Shown: piece after piece, positions 32,255 to 44,338 of the stretch
Layout: every line of letters starts with the position of its first letter
How positions within the stretch are numbered: position 1 is the stretch's first letter
Assembly: GCA_039566865.1 (NCBI GenBank)
Contig: CM076944.1
Span: forward strand, 19,428,501-19,492,500
DNA length: 64,000 nt
Direction of reading: 5' to 3'
Source of the DNA: Aurelia coerulea
Taxonomy: Eukaryota > Cnidaria > Scyphozoa > Semaeostomeae > Ulmaridae
Position numbers and translations under genes: made by a program
The notes under the pieces: model-generated
Seen by the model: only the letters and a program-made list of their open reading frames with translations
Database searches by the model: none
What the model was told of the DNA's origin: nothing

Positions 32255-34753
32255 GTGTTTTAAACTGATATTTTCAGTCAGCTCTTCAAATACTCCTTTA
32301 GTTCTTTTTTAAAGCGACTAATAGTCGGGAGTTCTCTAATATCAACTGGGATATTGTTCCAAACTTTCATAGCAGAATAGTAATAACTCTTTTTCGCATA
32401 TTCAGTATGTAGTCTAGGAATTTGTAGATCTCTACAGTACCTTGTTGCATAGTTTGACTGCGACGATCTTTGCTGAAATTTATCCCAGAGGCTTTCAGGG
32501 CTTAATTTGTTCATAATCTTATATGTCATGACCGATCTATCAAATCGAATAATATTTTCAACGCTCAGCCAGTCACATGACCAGTTATCCTTGAATCTGG
32601 CGCTTTCGATTATTGACCGGGCCCTGTCCTGCAGACGTTGGAGGGTATCAAGTTTTGTTTTTGGAAGGCTGCCCCATATTTCATTAGCATAGCGTAAATG
32701 GCTCTCGACAATAGCGTTGTAGACACTACACAGCTTTGTTTGGGGAATTATATTTCTTAATTTCTTTAGTGACGCAAGTCCTCCAAAAACTTTACCCTTC
32801 ACAGTTTTGTATTGCTCGTCCCAGTTTAGGTTCTCGTCGACAGTTACACCTAGCGATTTCGTCTTCGTAACACGCTTAATATCTGAGCCATTTAACGTGA
32901 GTGCATTCGAGATATTCAGCGCATTTACTTTACGAGAATGGCCTATTATCATATATTCTGTCTTTGCGGGGTTAGGACTTAACTTATTTATTCTCATCCA
33001 CTCCGAGAGGTTGAGCAATTCCTTTTGCGCCTCTAAGACCAGTTTCTCAACATCATCCGATGCGATTGTTACATTTGTATCATCGGCATAGATACTTGCT
33101 TGGGAAAATTTCAAACACTTCTCGAAGTCGTTTAGATATATGATAAAAAGGAGAGGACCTAAGCAGGAACCTTGAGGTATGCCACACGTTACCTCACTGG
33201 TCATTGATCTCTGTCCATTTACAGAGCAAAATTGCTTCCTATGATATAAATAGGACTGAAACCTGTTCCCAGCGTTGCCCCTTATACCGTATCTGCACAA
33301 TTTGTTGACCATTATTTTGTGATCGACCGTATCAAATGCTTTCTTTAGGTCAAGAAATATGGTCAAGTTCAATTTTTTACTGTCAATATTTTCATACCAA
33401 AAATCGGTACTGCATATCAAGGATGTTATTGTGGAGTATAGTTTACGAAAAGCTGACTGATTCTTTGTGATTACATTATTTTCAAGAAAGAAATCAAACA
33501 TCTGATCTTGTACTATCCGCTCCAGGATCCTAGAAAAAATTTAAATAACTGAAATGGGCCTATAATTGTTTACATCCTTTTTTGCACCTGATTTAAATAT
33601 AGGAGTTACTCTTGCAAGTTTCCAAATGTCTGGGAATATACCGTTTTTTAATGATGAATTGAATATCATCATCAAAGGCTTTGACACGAGGTCTCCCACA
33701 TCTTTGACAATGGCTGTGGGTACTTTATCGGGACCAGCTGCCTTTCCGCTTTTTAGCTGTTTAATTGCATTCAATATGAAAACATCGTCAACAGTTTTAA
33801 ATTCCATTTCCTTTAGCTCTGGCTTGATGTTTTGGAGACAGTCATCACCTGGCTTAGAGACAATTTTCTTTGCCAAGTTTGGACCAACTGAGACGAAATG
33901 CTGGTTTAAAGCCTTCAGAATGTCACGCTCTCGAGTGAGACATTTACCGTCTACTTCCACGCTCGAAAGTTTCACTGGATTTTCATTTTTGTCTAATACT
34001 TTGTTGATGGTTTTCCACATTGTTTTTGGATTTCCTATATTTTCATCGATGAGTCCATGATAATAGTCCCTAATTGCATTACGCATCTCTCTTGTTACTT
34101 GATTACGTAATCGTTTGTAAGCAGGCCACTTTTCAGGATATTTCTCTGCTTCTTGTTTCAGCATGTCCCTTTCCATCATAAGATTTTTAAGAGAAGCAGT
34201 GAGCCAGGGAGCAAACTGGCTACGAACCCTTTTCTTTCTTGCTGGAGCATGAAGATTTAAGATCGATTCGAAAATCTCCTGAAATGTGGCTGCCATACTT
34301 ACAGGGTCATTATTGAATGGACTAAGGATGGTTTCCCAGTCAATCTGTTGTAAGTCTTCACGGAAGAGCATTTTATCATATTTTTTCATGTTGCGAGACT
34401 CGACAATTTTTTTATTTCCTTTACGTCGCCAAGCATTTATTTTCCGAATACCATACACCAGATAATGGTCAACCATCCCAGTTCTTATTACATCTGCTTC
34501 TATGATATATTTTGGATTGGTGGAAGAGAAATGGTCGATAAGCGTCTTACTTACTTTTTGCTCACCAGATTCAGTGGTGGTCATGGCAACCCGCGTAAAA
34601 CCCTTAATCAATTGCTCAAGTTGGTACTCAGAGTAAATCAACTTGAGCTTCTTGACATTTGCGTTTTTTGCGTTTTGAAATCACAGTTGGTGTCTCCAAT
34701 CAACATTACTTCCTTATCTTCTTTATCTAGATTTTTTAACATTTCTCTAAGGT
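32255..34753 (-). mobile_element. L2/CR1-like retrotransposon, 5'-truncated, one stop
   Basis: A 2.5-kb minus-strand insertion inside the PLE-a-associated repeat, with ACCTGC on both sides. The uninterrupted repeat at 52229-52575 serves as an empty-site reference. It holds the end of the endonuclease, a linker and a full RT. Confidence 0.85.
32278..34720 (-). pseudogene. Endonuclease C-term, linker and RT of the minus-strand L2/CR1-like element
   Basis: From the 5' side: VMLIGDTNCDFKTQK (endonuclease GD-N motif, frameshifted near 34665), then a frame from 34641 with KTLIDHFSSTNPKYI, the linker (LHAPARKKRVRSQFAPWL) and RT fingers NYRPISVI. A single TAA at 33541-33543 interrupts the RT; the reading continues in the same frame with IFSRILERIVQDQMF. 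From 33501: FLDLKKAFDTVDHK, GIPQGSCLGPLLFIIYLND, YADDTNVTI, the thumb RYANEIWGSL, and the terminal SYYYSAMKVWNNIPVDIREL block, ending at 32278. Apart from the stop and one frameshift it is well preserved, and it is a different subfamily from L2-B. Confidence 0.88.
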
Positions 34754-35216
34754 ACCTGCTGGCTCTCACTGCAACCAATTCAGATCATGAGCAATACTGA
34801 AGAGCCGCCTACTCCACCAACTTTGCCTATGTATTTTGTTTTCTTTTCGGCAAACTGTTTAGAAATTCGATGAAGCTCTTCATTGCAGTTTGATGTAATT
34901 TGTTATGTCGCATTTAAGTGGACTTGCTGCAGTGCAAGGTGTCAAATTCATCAAAATGTGTAAAGAGGTAAATCCAGAATATGTGGATTCAGGATTATCC
35001 AAGAACTGATCAAGATTCAAGAACCCCTGGTCACATCACATTGGAAGGATCACGACAGAAGACTGATTGAGGGACCGGGATTCAATACCGGGTGCCCAAA
35101 AAAACGCAACGGATTTGATCGGGACTAGCGACAAGAATTTAGGTCCAATAAATCCATAATAATTCTTTGAAAATCTTCGATAGCTAACTTGAAGGTAGAT
35201 ACCTTGTTCTTTTATA

Positions 35217-38200
35217 CAGTAAGAACCCGCAAAATAGAAACCACTTTATAAGAAACCTCAGGCTGATTTTTTCGAGAAATGGTGCCCTCATATAAGAAAC
35301 TTCTCAGCCTGATTTTAGAAAAGTTTCTTATGGAAGGACCCCAAATAAATGCATATTTGAAAATCTTTGTGAAACTCAGGTGCCCAACATTTTTAGACAT
35401 TTCATGCAAAGGCATCTCTATCTATAATGATAAATTTGGCTTGGCACGTTGAGTAAATTTAGAGAAATGCTAGGTAACGAGAACATACTGTCATCTAATG
35501 TTTGCTTTGGGTTTTCATGAAGATTAAGCTGAAATCATTGCAGGTTTCTTAACCATGTGATAAGAAACCTTTCAGCCTGCACATTCCATTCTGGTCCATT
35601 TGCTATTGAAATCAAAGTTCTATTTCTCAAACTGACAATTGGTTGTGATGAATTTCCATGCCTAATAAGTCATGGACCAGAATGGAGGTGGAATTCTTGA
35701 TTCCCATACAAACCCCTTTTAGGCATTTTTCATATTTTTGGGTGTTGAAGATGAGTGATTTTACCAAACAAAATGTTCTCATCTACTGTAAGTTGGCCTT
35801 TGACTGGTAGATTAACACTTAAGTTTTACCGTCCTCTTAGTTTTCATTTCACAGCCCGCCAAATGCCTAAACTTTTCCCTTACTCACTCGGTAAAGTGTA
35901 CCTGTACCTGGCTATATAATATTTTATGCTTTGAGCATGTAATGCACTAGCCTGCGTTACATGCCATAATAAGGGAAGTGATGGTCTGTGGTTCAGGCTA
36001 ATTATTCAAGTGAAGGATTGCTATATTTGCATGTTTTGTTGTAGCAGATAAATATACAGTATGTTAAATACGTTTAACATACATAATTCTGCATAACCCT
36101 CACCTGCAAAACCTCAAAGTGCACAAGCTTTCCAATGCTGTTGTTAAATAAAGTGTACGTTCCATATTTAGCACAATGTCCTACTGAATCATATCTTCCA
36201 TCACCACTCCAGGTGTCTGCATTTTCTAAATCTTTTAATTTGCTGATAAGCTTTCCTTGTGATTCTCTCCAATACTTGAGGATGGATGGAAATAAAAACT
36301 TGTTTTGGTACACAAAGTATGTCCGGGGTGTTATCACAGCTAATCCCATGTGCTTGAACATTAATAACATTTGGCTAATGTTTACTCCGGACATAATTGT
36401 TCCAAAACTAACCTGCAATTTTGAATTACAGTAACCATTGTACCATTTGTCATCATATCAATAGCTGGCTTTGGTGATTTGCACAGGAAGCAAAACATCT
36501 CAAACAATGACAGAAGCATGTTATAAAATACGATAAACTTAGGTTGATCCGTCGGTTTTGTATCAGCATCAGCACTAAAGAGAAGAAAAAAGGAATCATA
36601 CAACATGCACTGTATATACTGTAGATATACTGCTACATCATGGGTGCTGACATTTGTGAGCACCCATTGCCCAAATCATCATTTTAGATGTATAGGGGAA
36701 GTGTATGTAAAAGTGAATGACCTTAGATGATATGAAACTGTACATTGACTATACAAAGCTGAATGGGCTGGATGGCTATAAGCTTCCTGTGGAATGAATT
36801 GAAAGGGCACAATTTCAATATAGTTGTTCTACTATTTTTGAAGTATTTGAAAAGTCTGTCAAAATTTACCTGACATAATTTCGTGAGCAAAATTTGATAT
36901 TATCTTCATCATCATCATCATCACAACTATCATTCTCATCACTGTCGCTAGCATAGAACCAATCATCCCCATTATCCATTTCTTCTTCACCCAGTGTGTC
37001 ATCCAATGCATTCTCTTCAATTGTGTCTTCATCACTTTCGATTTCCATTGATTCTTCGGTTGTTACGTCATTCTCATTGTTGTCCTGGGGATTCAAAATG
37101 AGTGATTTTTTATGCACAGCTTTTAAATATGATTTTTCGAGTGATGGGTCAAACACTAGTTCCCAAAAATTATCTTTACAAAACACAGCTTGATGTTTCT
37201 GGTTTCTTTGTACTGTAACTCGCAATGAAATTGAGAAATGTCAATTTTCAAAATGTTGGGTATTTTTTATTGAACAATCTGAATTTTTTGTCAGGGTTGA
37301 TTCATGTTTTTTCAAACAGACAGTCTAAATGTTGTACAAAGTTCTGCAACATGTCTTGTGTTTTGAAATGCTCTAATCAACCCTGTTGGAAATATTGTTA
37401 CCCATGCATGTAGAAATAATGGAAAACTTTATAGTGACATATTTGCAATTTTGCATATTTAAAAAATCGCTGACCCCATGTTTGGCATATTCAATCAACT
37501 GAAGCAATGCAGTGTACACCCCAATGAAAAAATGTATAAGTACATACTGTACTGTACTGTATTTACCTTGTTCAATCTATCCTTTAACTCATTCTTTGAT
37601 TTTCTAAGCCAACTGATCTTCTTTTGGTAATAAATTATTTTCTGCTCCAAAATTGGACATCTTTTATATGTAGAATCATCATAATTATTCTCTGTCCTTT
37701 GATCAAGGCTTCCCTGGAGTTCCTCTTCAGTTTCATCATTGTCATCTGCATGACTCTTTGCATTGATCTCACGAACAATCTGTTGAAAAGGGAAATAATC
37801 CAATCATTAGATAGTTTATACATTTCATATATTCTTAATTCATCCTGCCTGAACAAGGACAGCTAAACGAAGAGAGGATGTAGACAAATTTGGCAGAATG
37901 TCATGTCCAAAGAAAGAGAAAAACTCAAAAGATGTAAAATATATTCTATTTTGTCAAACTAGATAATCTTCTGAAACTCTAGTTATAATCCTTCCCATAA
38001 AATATGGGTCTTCTGTTTCCCAACGTCTCACTTTTTTTGTCTGCTGGCGTACACAAAATTTTTAGGCCCTAACTAAAGAAAAATATGCACCACATACGAC
38101 CTTACCTGTCGTTTAGCTCTCCGTGTCAAAGAACAATCTCCATCAATTTCTTCTGCTGGCTCCAGTGGCTCGTCGACTGTAGGAATTGCATCGGGCTTTA

Positions 38201-38660
38201 ATTTCATCTTCATTCCCAGTTGCAAAGCAATCGCTCGATTTTTTGTGAAGCAGACTTCTTGAAAATGATCGGAACACAGAATCGAAGAGTTGGTGCTGGT
38301 CCACTGTGGTCGATGCCTTCGAACAAATTTCACCCATAATTGATGTCTGTTAGCATCTTTCTGCTTATTTGGGAATTCATGAATAGATTTACCCTCTGTG
38401 TACTGTCCATTCTTGCAGCTCTCTCCGTTTGGGCGACCAGCTACGCAATATTGACCTCCACGACGCTTGCACGACTGACTGCTAGACGCCATTTTAGTTG
38501 TTGTGATAGGAGGGTTCTCAGAATTACGATCCTAGGCATGACGTCACGACGCGTGGCCTCAGTTTCGCAAGAGAAAGAGCAAATCAATTAATGACCTTTT
38601 AATAAGAAACTAAACAGGCTGTTGTGAAAAAACTGGTTTCTATTTTGCGGGTTCTTACTG
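35217..38660. mobile_element. Nested DNA transposon with THAP-domain transposase gene
   Basis: CAGTAAGAACCCGCAAAATA begins at 35217 and its complement ends at 38660, flanked by TA on both sides (35215-35216, 38661-38662). The 3.4-kb element lies just inside the left arm of the outer element. It carries the minus-strand THAP gene and subterminal copies of ATAAGAAACY (for example 35252, 35295, 35559). Superfamily is uncertain: THAP plus a TA site suggests an ISL2EU-like element, whereas the GDGRYDSVGHCAKYGTYT block recalls Kolobok-like transposases, which normally use TTAA. Confidence 0.8.
36104..38492 (-). pseudogene. THAP-domain transposase, multi-exon, C-terminally incomplete
   Basis: Spliced on the minus strand. 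Exon 1 38492-38106: THAP zinc finger (YCVAGRPNGESC, HEFPNKQKD, LWVKFVRRHRPQW, CSDHF) and a RRAKRQ tail, donor GTAAGG. Exon 2 37779-37567: acidic stretch and a coiled coil (LEQKIIYYQKKISWLRKSKN). Exon 3 37198-36870: Asp/Glu-rich. Exon 4 starts at 36569 after TTCTCTTTAG: PKFIVFYNMLLSLFEMFCFL and GTMVTVIQNC. The frame then shifts by one base near 36385 and continues as ILKYWRESQGKL and GDGRYDSVGHCAKYGTYT, ending at a donor GTGAGG (36103). The first catalytic Asp is plausibly in GDGRYD. No later exons with the other catalytic residues exist before the TIR, so the copy is internally deleted as well as frameshifted. Confidence 0.78.
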
Positions 38661-39607
38661 TATTGGTGCATGGAGAGTGGGAATATTAATCTTCAAAGCT
38701 GAAATTTGCCTGAACCTCCAAACCAGAGCTTTTGGGTTTTGGCATAAACTGCAAACGCGCAATCTTGGGGAATCTCCTGAATTACCTTGAAATAAGAGAA
38801 TAAAGCCTCATATTGAGGAAAATCTTTGAATAGAAATTCAATCAAATTCATCAATTTTGTCCTGAAAAGACATCTTTTTTTAAGCTTCAAAAGTTTCGAA
38901 AAGTTAGCATTGCATCTGTCTCATAAAAGAAATCTGCGAAATAGTTTGCTTGGGTGTGAAAAATGAATTAGTTCTTGCAATCTTCATGACTTTAATTAAA
39001 TGCATTGTGTGTAATCTTTCTTCGAATTATTACGAAACAAGAAATCAAATGTACCCAAGGGGAAATTATCCATTGATAAGATCCTTACAATTGCTCATTC
39101 GTGCTTGGCTCTTTTGCAGGTGCACTATGATTGAAGAAATATATCCCTTTGTGAATTTTCAATTCGACGTTGTTATGTTTGTCAATTTTTAGCTTTCAAA
39201 TTTCAATTGAAATGTGTGCCCAAACATGTGTGCCTTAGCATCCTTACAGTACTACACTATGCATATGACTGAGGAGATTCCTCAAGCACGTTTTCAGTCA
39301 GGCCAAAACCTGAAACCTCTGGTTTGGAGATGGAAGCAAATTTGGACTTTCAAGATTGATATTCCAACTCTCCATGCTCCAATATCAACAAACAAGGTAT
39401 TTATCTTCAAGTTAGCTATCGAGGATTATGTCAAAAATTATATTGGATTGATTGGACCTTAATTCTTGTCGCTAGTCCCGATCAAATCCGTTGCGTTTAT
39501 TTTGGGACACCCGATAGATTGACTGCTTACTTCTCAATGATCTGGACTTTTATGACGAAATGTTTTCTGTAAGTACGCCATCTTGACCCTTTCAAAAACA
39601 GTAAAAA

Positions 39608-39937
39608 ATGGCGCGAAAATCTGTATTCGTCAGATGCAAACTTCAAAACAAGTTTTTGTGGGGGGAGCCTAGTTTGTTCTTTGCAGAACTGCCGAAGTTT
39701 AAACGGGCCTGCTCAAATCCATTACATTTAAAATGGAAAGAGGAGGCAGTGAAAGACTTGACAAAATTTGGTGGTCTGCAGCCACTCATTAAGGCTTTTC
39801 AGAGTTTAGCTGCAGAGCTTGGTGACAAATGTTTGACAATTTTTTGTGTAAATTGTTTGAAGACATGCCGGCAGAAAAAAATGTTTACACATTATTTATC
39901 CTTGGATGAAAACACAAAAATTTCTGCCAATAAGAAG
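39608..39937 (+). pseudogene. Candidate first exon of a decayed multi-exon gene
   Basis: An open frame of 110 codons starts at ATG 39608 in a good context (AAAAATGGCG) and ends at AAG followed by GTACAT, in phase 0. It reads KSVFVRCKLQNKFLWGEPSL, FGGLQPLIKAFQSLAAELGD and ends DENTKISANKK. Phase and strand fit the exons at 43751 and 44339. I do not recognise this part on its own. The assignment to the same gene is inferred from order, strand and phase. Confidence 0.5.
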
Positions 39938-40096
39938 GTACATTTACTGCTTTTCAAAATAAACACTTTATTTCAAAATATAATTAAGCAGACCCTTTCT
40001 TTCTCAACATTTTTCTTGTTTTCTAAAACTGTAAAGACTTTCAGTCTCTCAAAATTGAAAGATACTCTGGCTAGATAATGACAAAATCTTTAGCAG

Positions 40097-40336
40097 GTTG
40101 TGAAAGTCTGTTTCAGAAGTCTTGACTTTTGTGTCACAGAAAAAGAAGTCCTATACGTATATACTACTTCACATGTAGTATCAACGTCATGGACTTAGCT
40201 ACGACCAAATCAGTGATCAGAAGCCAACAGTTGCCTATAAATTTGTGTGCCAATCTGATGCTGGTTGTGCAAGAGGCTTTCTGTATTTACCTTTTATTTT
40301 CCATATCTTAAGGCTTCAGAAACAGACTTTCACAGG
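40097..40336. repeat. Small inverted-repeat element
   Basis: TGTGAAAGTCTGTTTC at the left recurs inverted at the right (GAAACAGACTTTCACA), extending to about 22 bp with one mismatch. This looks like a MITE of about 235 bp. No clear target duplication was found. Confidence 0.55.
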
Positions 40337-40545
40337 GGTGTAAAGGGGTTTTCCATTCATTATGAAAATGATAAAATCCTGCATCCCAATAGTGAAAATG
40401 AGAAGATGCCATACCTGCTTGCTAGAAGTCCCATTCCCATTTAACTTAGCGGGTCAATCAAATCCAAAAATACAAGAAACAGACACTCTCATAACAGCCT
40501 ACATAGTAAACCCCTTCATATCCCTCGTTTAATTGTGATATCCGA

Positions 40546-42084
40546 TTAAGGTTACTGTAACGGTTCAAACGAGAATTTTTCGATTTTTCGTTTTCGTCAT
40601 ATTCTGATGTTCCAAGCGGTTTTAGCCACCTCACTTCACAAAACGAACCCAATTACTTGCAAATTTGAGCATTTTGAAAGAAGCACTCTTGTTTCTCAAA
40701 AATTGCGCGAACAGCATTAGGCGATTAAGGTAAACTCACTTGACCTTGCGAATGATTCTCATACTCCTGTGGTTTAGAAGGCAATAATTTTAATCCGCAC
40801 GGATATAATATTTGCTCTTTGTTTAACAAAAACTCCTTTGCTTTCGCAACTGATTCATTCGCAATGGGGCGTTTTCGAAAATCTGACTGGGCGCAGAAAA
40901 AACGACGAAAGTTTAGAAAAAGAATTAAAAAATCCTTTCAAAGAGAAGAGAAAACGAACCTTGCGTCATTAGATAAGGGGTCGTGGTTTGACCAGGAAAG
41001 TTTATATGCTGAGGAGGGATCAGAATCGGAGTTGGATGAGTTGGACGAAGAGGACACAAACGAAGAAAGCGCATCTGAATCATCAGCGAACCTTTTCTTG
41101 ATAAGTTTATCCTTACTAGAAACCCAATTGAATACGACCTCGGTTTGCAAGGAATGCCACAGCGATTTAAAAATTATCGATAAAAAAAAGAAGCGTCAGG
41201 GCCTCGGTGCCAGCTGGGAAATTTACTGCACTAATAATGACTGACCATCAAAAAGCACAATGAAGTCATTCCCAATAAGTCCAAAAGATGGTCGATCGTT
41301 TGCTGTAAATAAAAAGTTTGCTTTCCATTTCCTTCAGCATGACCTGCAACATCCCTTGCTCCATTTTCACATCAAGCGGAATTTCGTGACAGCCACATTC
41401 GTAAATCCCTCGTTGCTGTTTTATGGTTTTATTGACAAAAAACTTTACCTACACCGCGCTTAAGCCTTATTGCTTGACCTGTGGTTTCATGTTTGCACTT
41501 ACAAGCATAATCGTTTTTCCCGCACTTTTTTCTTGAATTTGATAAAAGCCTGATTTCTCGAAACAGGATTCTGGAGTACTGGCAGGTACTAAAAAATCTT
41601 TTTGTACCCAACGGACCAATCAAATGGCTTGAAACATGGCCCACATGGTCACAAAGCATGTCACTACGAAACCGTGTCAGCGAATTTCTACGGATCCACG
41701 GGTCCGATTTTTACAGAGGTTTCAAAGTTGAAAACGGCATTTCAGAAATTTACACAAATTTAAAAGGGCATTATTTTTAGACTGTACATTTTATCAAAAA
41801 TCCGTGACACGGTTTTGGAGTTCAAGACCTTAAGGTAAATAGATAGTCGCAGTCCAACGATGGTCGCTGGGGTACACAAAGATTTTTTCGCTAGGGTGGT
41901 CGATTTTGCCGAAAATCTAGAATAAATCATTTGTGCTTTCTTTAAATCGACTGCGCATATTTTCATGATATTCTGCGTTTAATTCTGCATCGAATGATAT
42001 ATAGGTTTATTTGGTATATTTTGAGGAACGGCCATGATAAACAAAGTTTCTTAATCACCGTCTGAAAGGTTACAGTAACCTTAA
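40546..42084. mobile_element. TTAA-ended element with Mutator-like transposase fragment
   Basis: TTAAGGTTACTGTAAC at 40546 and its exact complement ending at 42084 frame 1.5 kb; matching extends another 8-10 bp with mismatches. If TTAA is the target site, the ends are GGTTACTGTAAC. Inside is the N-terminal part of a Mutator-like protein. TTAA is not a normal Mutator target (8-11 bp), so ends and gene may have different origins. Confidence 0.6.
40864..41244 (+). pseudogene. N-terminal fragment of a Mutator-like transposase-domain protein
   Basis: From ATG 40864 the frame reads MGRFRKSDWAQKKRRKFRKR, an acidic stretch (EEGSESELDELDEEDTNEES), then SLSLLETQLNTTSVCKECHS and LGASWEIYC. The order basic start, acidic linker, CxxC...C finger resembles the start of Mutator-like transposase-domain proteins common in cnidarians. 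It stops at TGA 41242, where the finger should continue (CTNND). Downstream sequence to 42.0 kb has many stops and no DDE region. I am confident that the finger is real, less so of the family name. Confidence 0.55.
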
Positions 42085-42105
42085 ATTAAAACGCATAAGC
42101 ATAGT

Positions 42106-43588
42106 TTTTTTTATAATCATTTAGAATGTTACAATACATGTTACATCTACATCCTACCATACTTTCTAATTACTTTGCAGACTATACAACACTACAGGGA
42201 CATGACCACAAGGAGCAAAAGATAATGACTACCAGGTGGACATTAACATAAAGACATGCAAAAAATAGCAACTAAATAAACAACTACAAAAAGCTACAAA
42301 TACGATAAATTACTGATAAATACTAGAATCCGTTTCACATTGGATGTCAGGCCAGCATAGTAGTATGATGCTGAGCAATAGGAACCCCGGACGAGAGAAC
42401 AACAACGACAGCAGTTGCTACCGCTACTGATCCCCCTCCAGAGTCCCCAACGCTCAACACATTGCGCATATGCTGTCAGCTCTGGGCTTCTGATTCGCAA
42501 TATCAATGGTCCGAAATACTGTAACTTTTGTGTGGATGAATTTTCATTCACCCTTGATGTGCCTAACATAAAATGTGAAACAGACTTACAAAATATACGG
42601 AGAAAAGTGTACATAGTGGTTGTGTGGCGTAAAAACGATTGTTTGAAGTTATCCAAGCCGACCTGTTTTGTGGATGAAACTTAGAGTCTGTTCGAGTATA
42701 TTTTTATTCACTTCGTCAGAAAATTCTTTGTTACCATACAATAAGTATTGAACCAGAACATTGTTTGGAAGGGCGTCGATTTGGACAAATGGTCGCAACA
42801 ATTCTGAAACTCCAGCGAGAAGATCTTGCCGTTGAATGTCGAATGAAGGGCAAAGCAACAAAAAGTGCTCCGTATCCTCAATGCCATCATTCGTTGGGCA
42901 CATTGGATTCAATGTATCCCTAAAATTGTGCTTGAATTTGTGAAAATTCAATTTGCTGAGACCGACCCTGATTTGTAAAAGATAACCTAAGCCTATTGGG
43001 TCATGAATACCGAAAACAGACTTTGCACGGGGACGAATCATTGACAGAAGCTTTGTTTTAAAGACAGCGACAGAAGGTGCAAGTCTGATTGCTGAATCAA
43101 GTTTATTCCATTCAGAGATGCAATTGGGATAGAAACTTGATAGAAGTTTCTCTGTTCTTGCCCTTATTCGCCCAATAACATCCTGGTTGCGAAGAGAGTA
43201 GTTTGGCTGTTGAAGAAGTGGGATTGGCTCCTTTGTATACAATGGAGTGAGGTTATTTATGATCTTATAGAATAAAGTAAGGCGTCTACTCCATCTAGGG
43301 GAACTTAGTGACTCCCAGCCAAGCTCTGCACACAGTTTTTCTCGTGATGATCCTCTCCATGTTCCTGTTACAGCAAGTGCAGCAGAATATTGGACAGATT
43401 CTAATTTTTCCATTAAATTTGGTAAAATGATGTTTTGACTGAATTCACATACTTTATCTGGAATATGATAAATAGCATCCCCGTAGTCCAGGTGAGGTCG
43501 TACATAAAGTTTATACAATTCATTTAGGGTATTCGTGGGTAAATATTTGGACAGATACTTTAGCAAACCAATGCCCTTTCTTTTAGAG
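42106..43588 (-). mobile_element. Jockey-like retrotransposon, strongly 5'-truncated
   Basis: Bounded by an 11-bp TSD, ATAAGCATAGT at 42095-42105 and 43589-43599, with a short A-run at the minus-strand 3' end (42106-42112). Its 3' UTR (about 540 bp) shares phrases with 2900-3080, for example GGTAGTCAT and CTTTTGCTCCT. It is inserted 11 bp from the right end of the TTAA-ended element. Confidence 0.87.
42649..43588 (-). CDS. RT thumb and C-terminal finger of the Jockey-like element
   Basis: An open frame of about 312 codons with no start of its own. It begins at the truncation point with SKRKGIGLLKYLSKYLP (upstream codons are flanking DNA) and includes RPHLDYGDAIYH, AALAVTGTWRGSSREKL, SVFGIHDPIGLGYL and the finger CPTNDGIEDTEHFLLLC, ending HKTGRLG. 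Compared with 430-2673 it is about 80% identical by eye and collinear. The RT active site is missing, so it cannot be functional. Confidence 0.88.
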
Positions 43589-43750
43589 ATAAGCATAGTT
43601 AGCATGCATAAAGCTTGAAGGTAGTCTAAATGGCAGTCTTGAAGGTATGTAGTAACAAAAATACGCTAAATCGTTTACAATTAAGTGAATTCATTCACTG
43701 TCAGTATGTGTCTTTTTTGAGTCCAACTTTTGAATATTGAACATTTTCAG

Positions 43751-43825
43751 CTTGATGAACTATTGAATTCTACAGGAGATGAACCAGACAATTTATCAAC
43801 ATTGGATGAATTTTTCCCACAAATG
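43751..43825 (+). pseudogene. Small exon of the decayed gene
   Basis: 75 bp between TTTTCAG and GTGAGC encode 25 residues (LDELLNSTGDEPDNLSTLDE, then FFPQM) in phase 0 at both ends, acidic and unstructured. Compatible with exons at 39608-39937 and 44339-44960. Confidence 0.5.
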
Positions 43826-44338
43826 GTGAGCAGCAAAAAATGGCATAACACCAGTACTATGTAAAAGACATTTCTAAAAAAGCATTGCAAGGAAATGATC
43901 AATTTCTTGTTATGACTGGATCTTAAGCTTTGTGCAACATACATGCAACTTTTTCTGCAAATTGTGAAATATGTCTCACAAAAGTAAATTGTAGGCAAGA
44001 ACCAATCAAAGTAAGTATCCTTATGACCATGTGATGTATTTCTCAAGAAATATCTCGTATTTTGTTGAAATTTTCTGAGGTACAATATTGGTGTACTACG
44101 AACTAAAATTAGTTTTTGGGAACTTGTAAGGAAAATATTTGGTGATTGGACTGATTTCTGTTAAGTTTACCGTATTAGACCAACTTGATTTTGGTACAAA
44201 TTCGCTGTGAGATTCTCATAATGTTTATGCATACTTTCAAAACTATTTATCATAACAAACCTATTTAACTAAATCAAACAGGGCAATTATTTCCCAAGAT
44301 TGGTTTGGAAAAGTTTAGAATCAAGTATCTATTTTCAG

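Larger units (their letters stand above)
35088..39514. mobile_element. Outer TA-flanked inverted-repeat element (host of a nested transposon)
   Basis: Left end CCGGGTGCCCAAAAAAACGC at 35088, right end matching in reverse at 39514 (last base mutated), flanked by TA (35086-35087, 39515-39516). The inverted repeats extend about 124 bp, to ATACCTTGTTC at 35211 on the left and from about 39392 on the right. Without the nested element it would be about 980 bp, comparable to its relatives at 6285-6898 and 27031-28103, which share the CCGGGTG ends and TA site. No ORF belongs to it. Confidence 0.85.

Noticed and set aside
32017..32268. Small conserved protein (83 aa) repeated at 52229-52516
   Set aside because: The two frames are alike only because the DNA is an inverted repeat of a PLE-associated sequence; the ends differ and no domain is visible.
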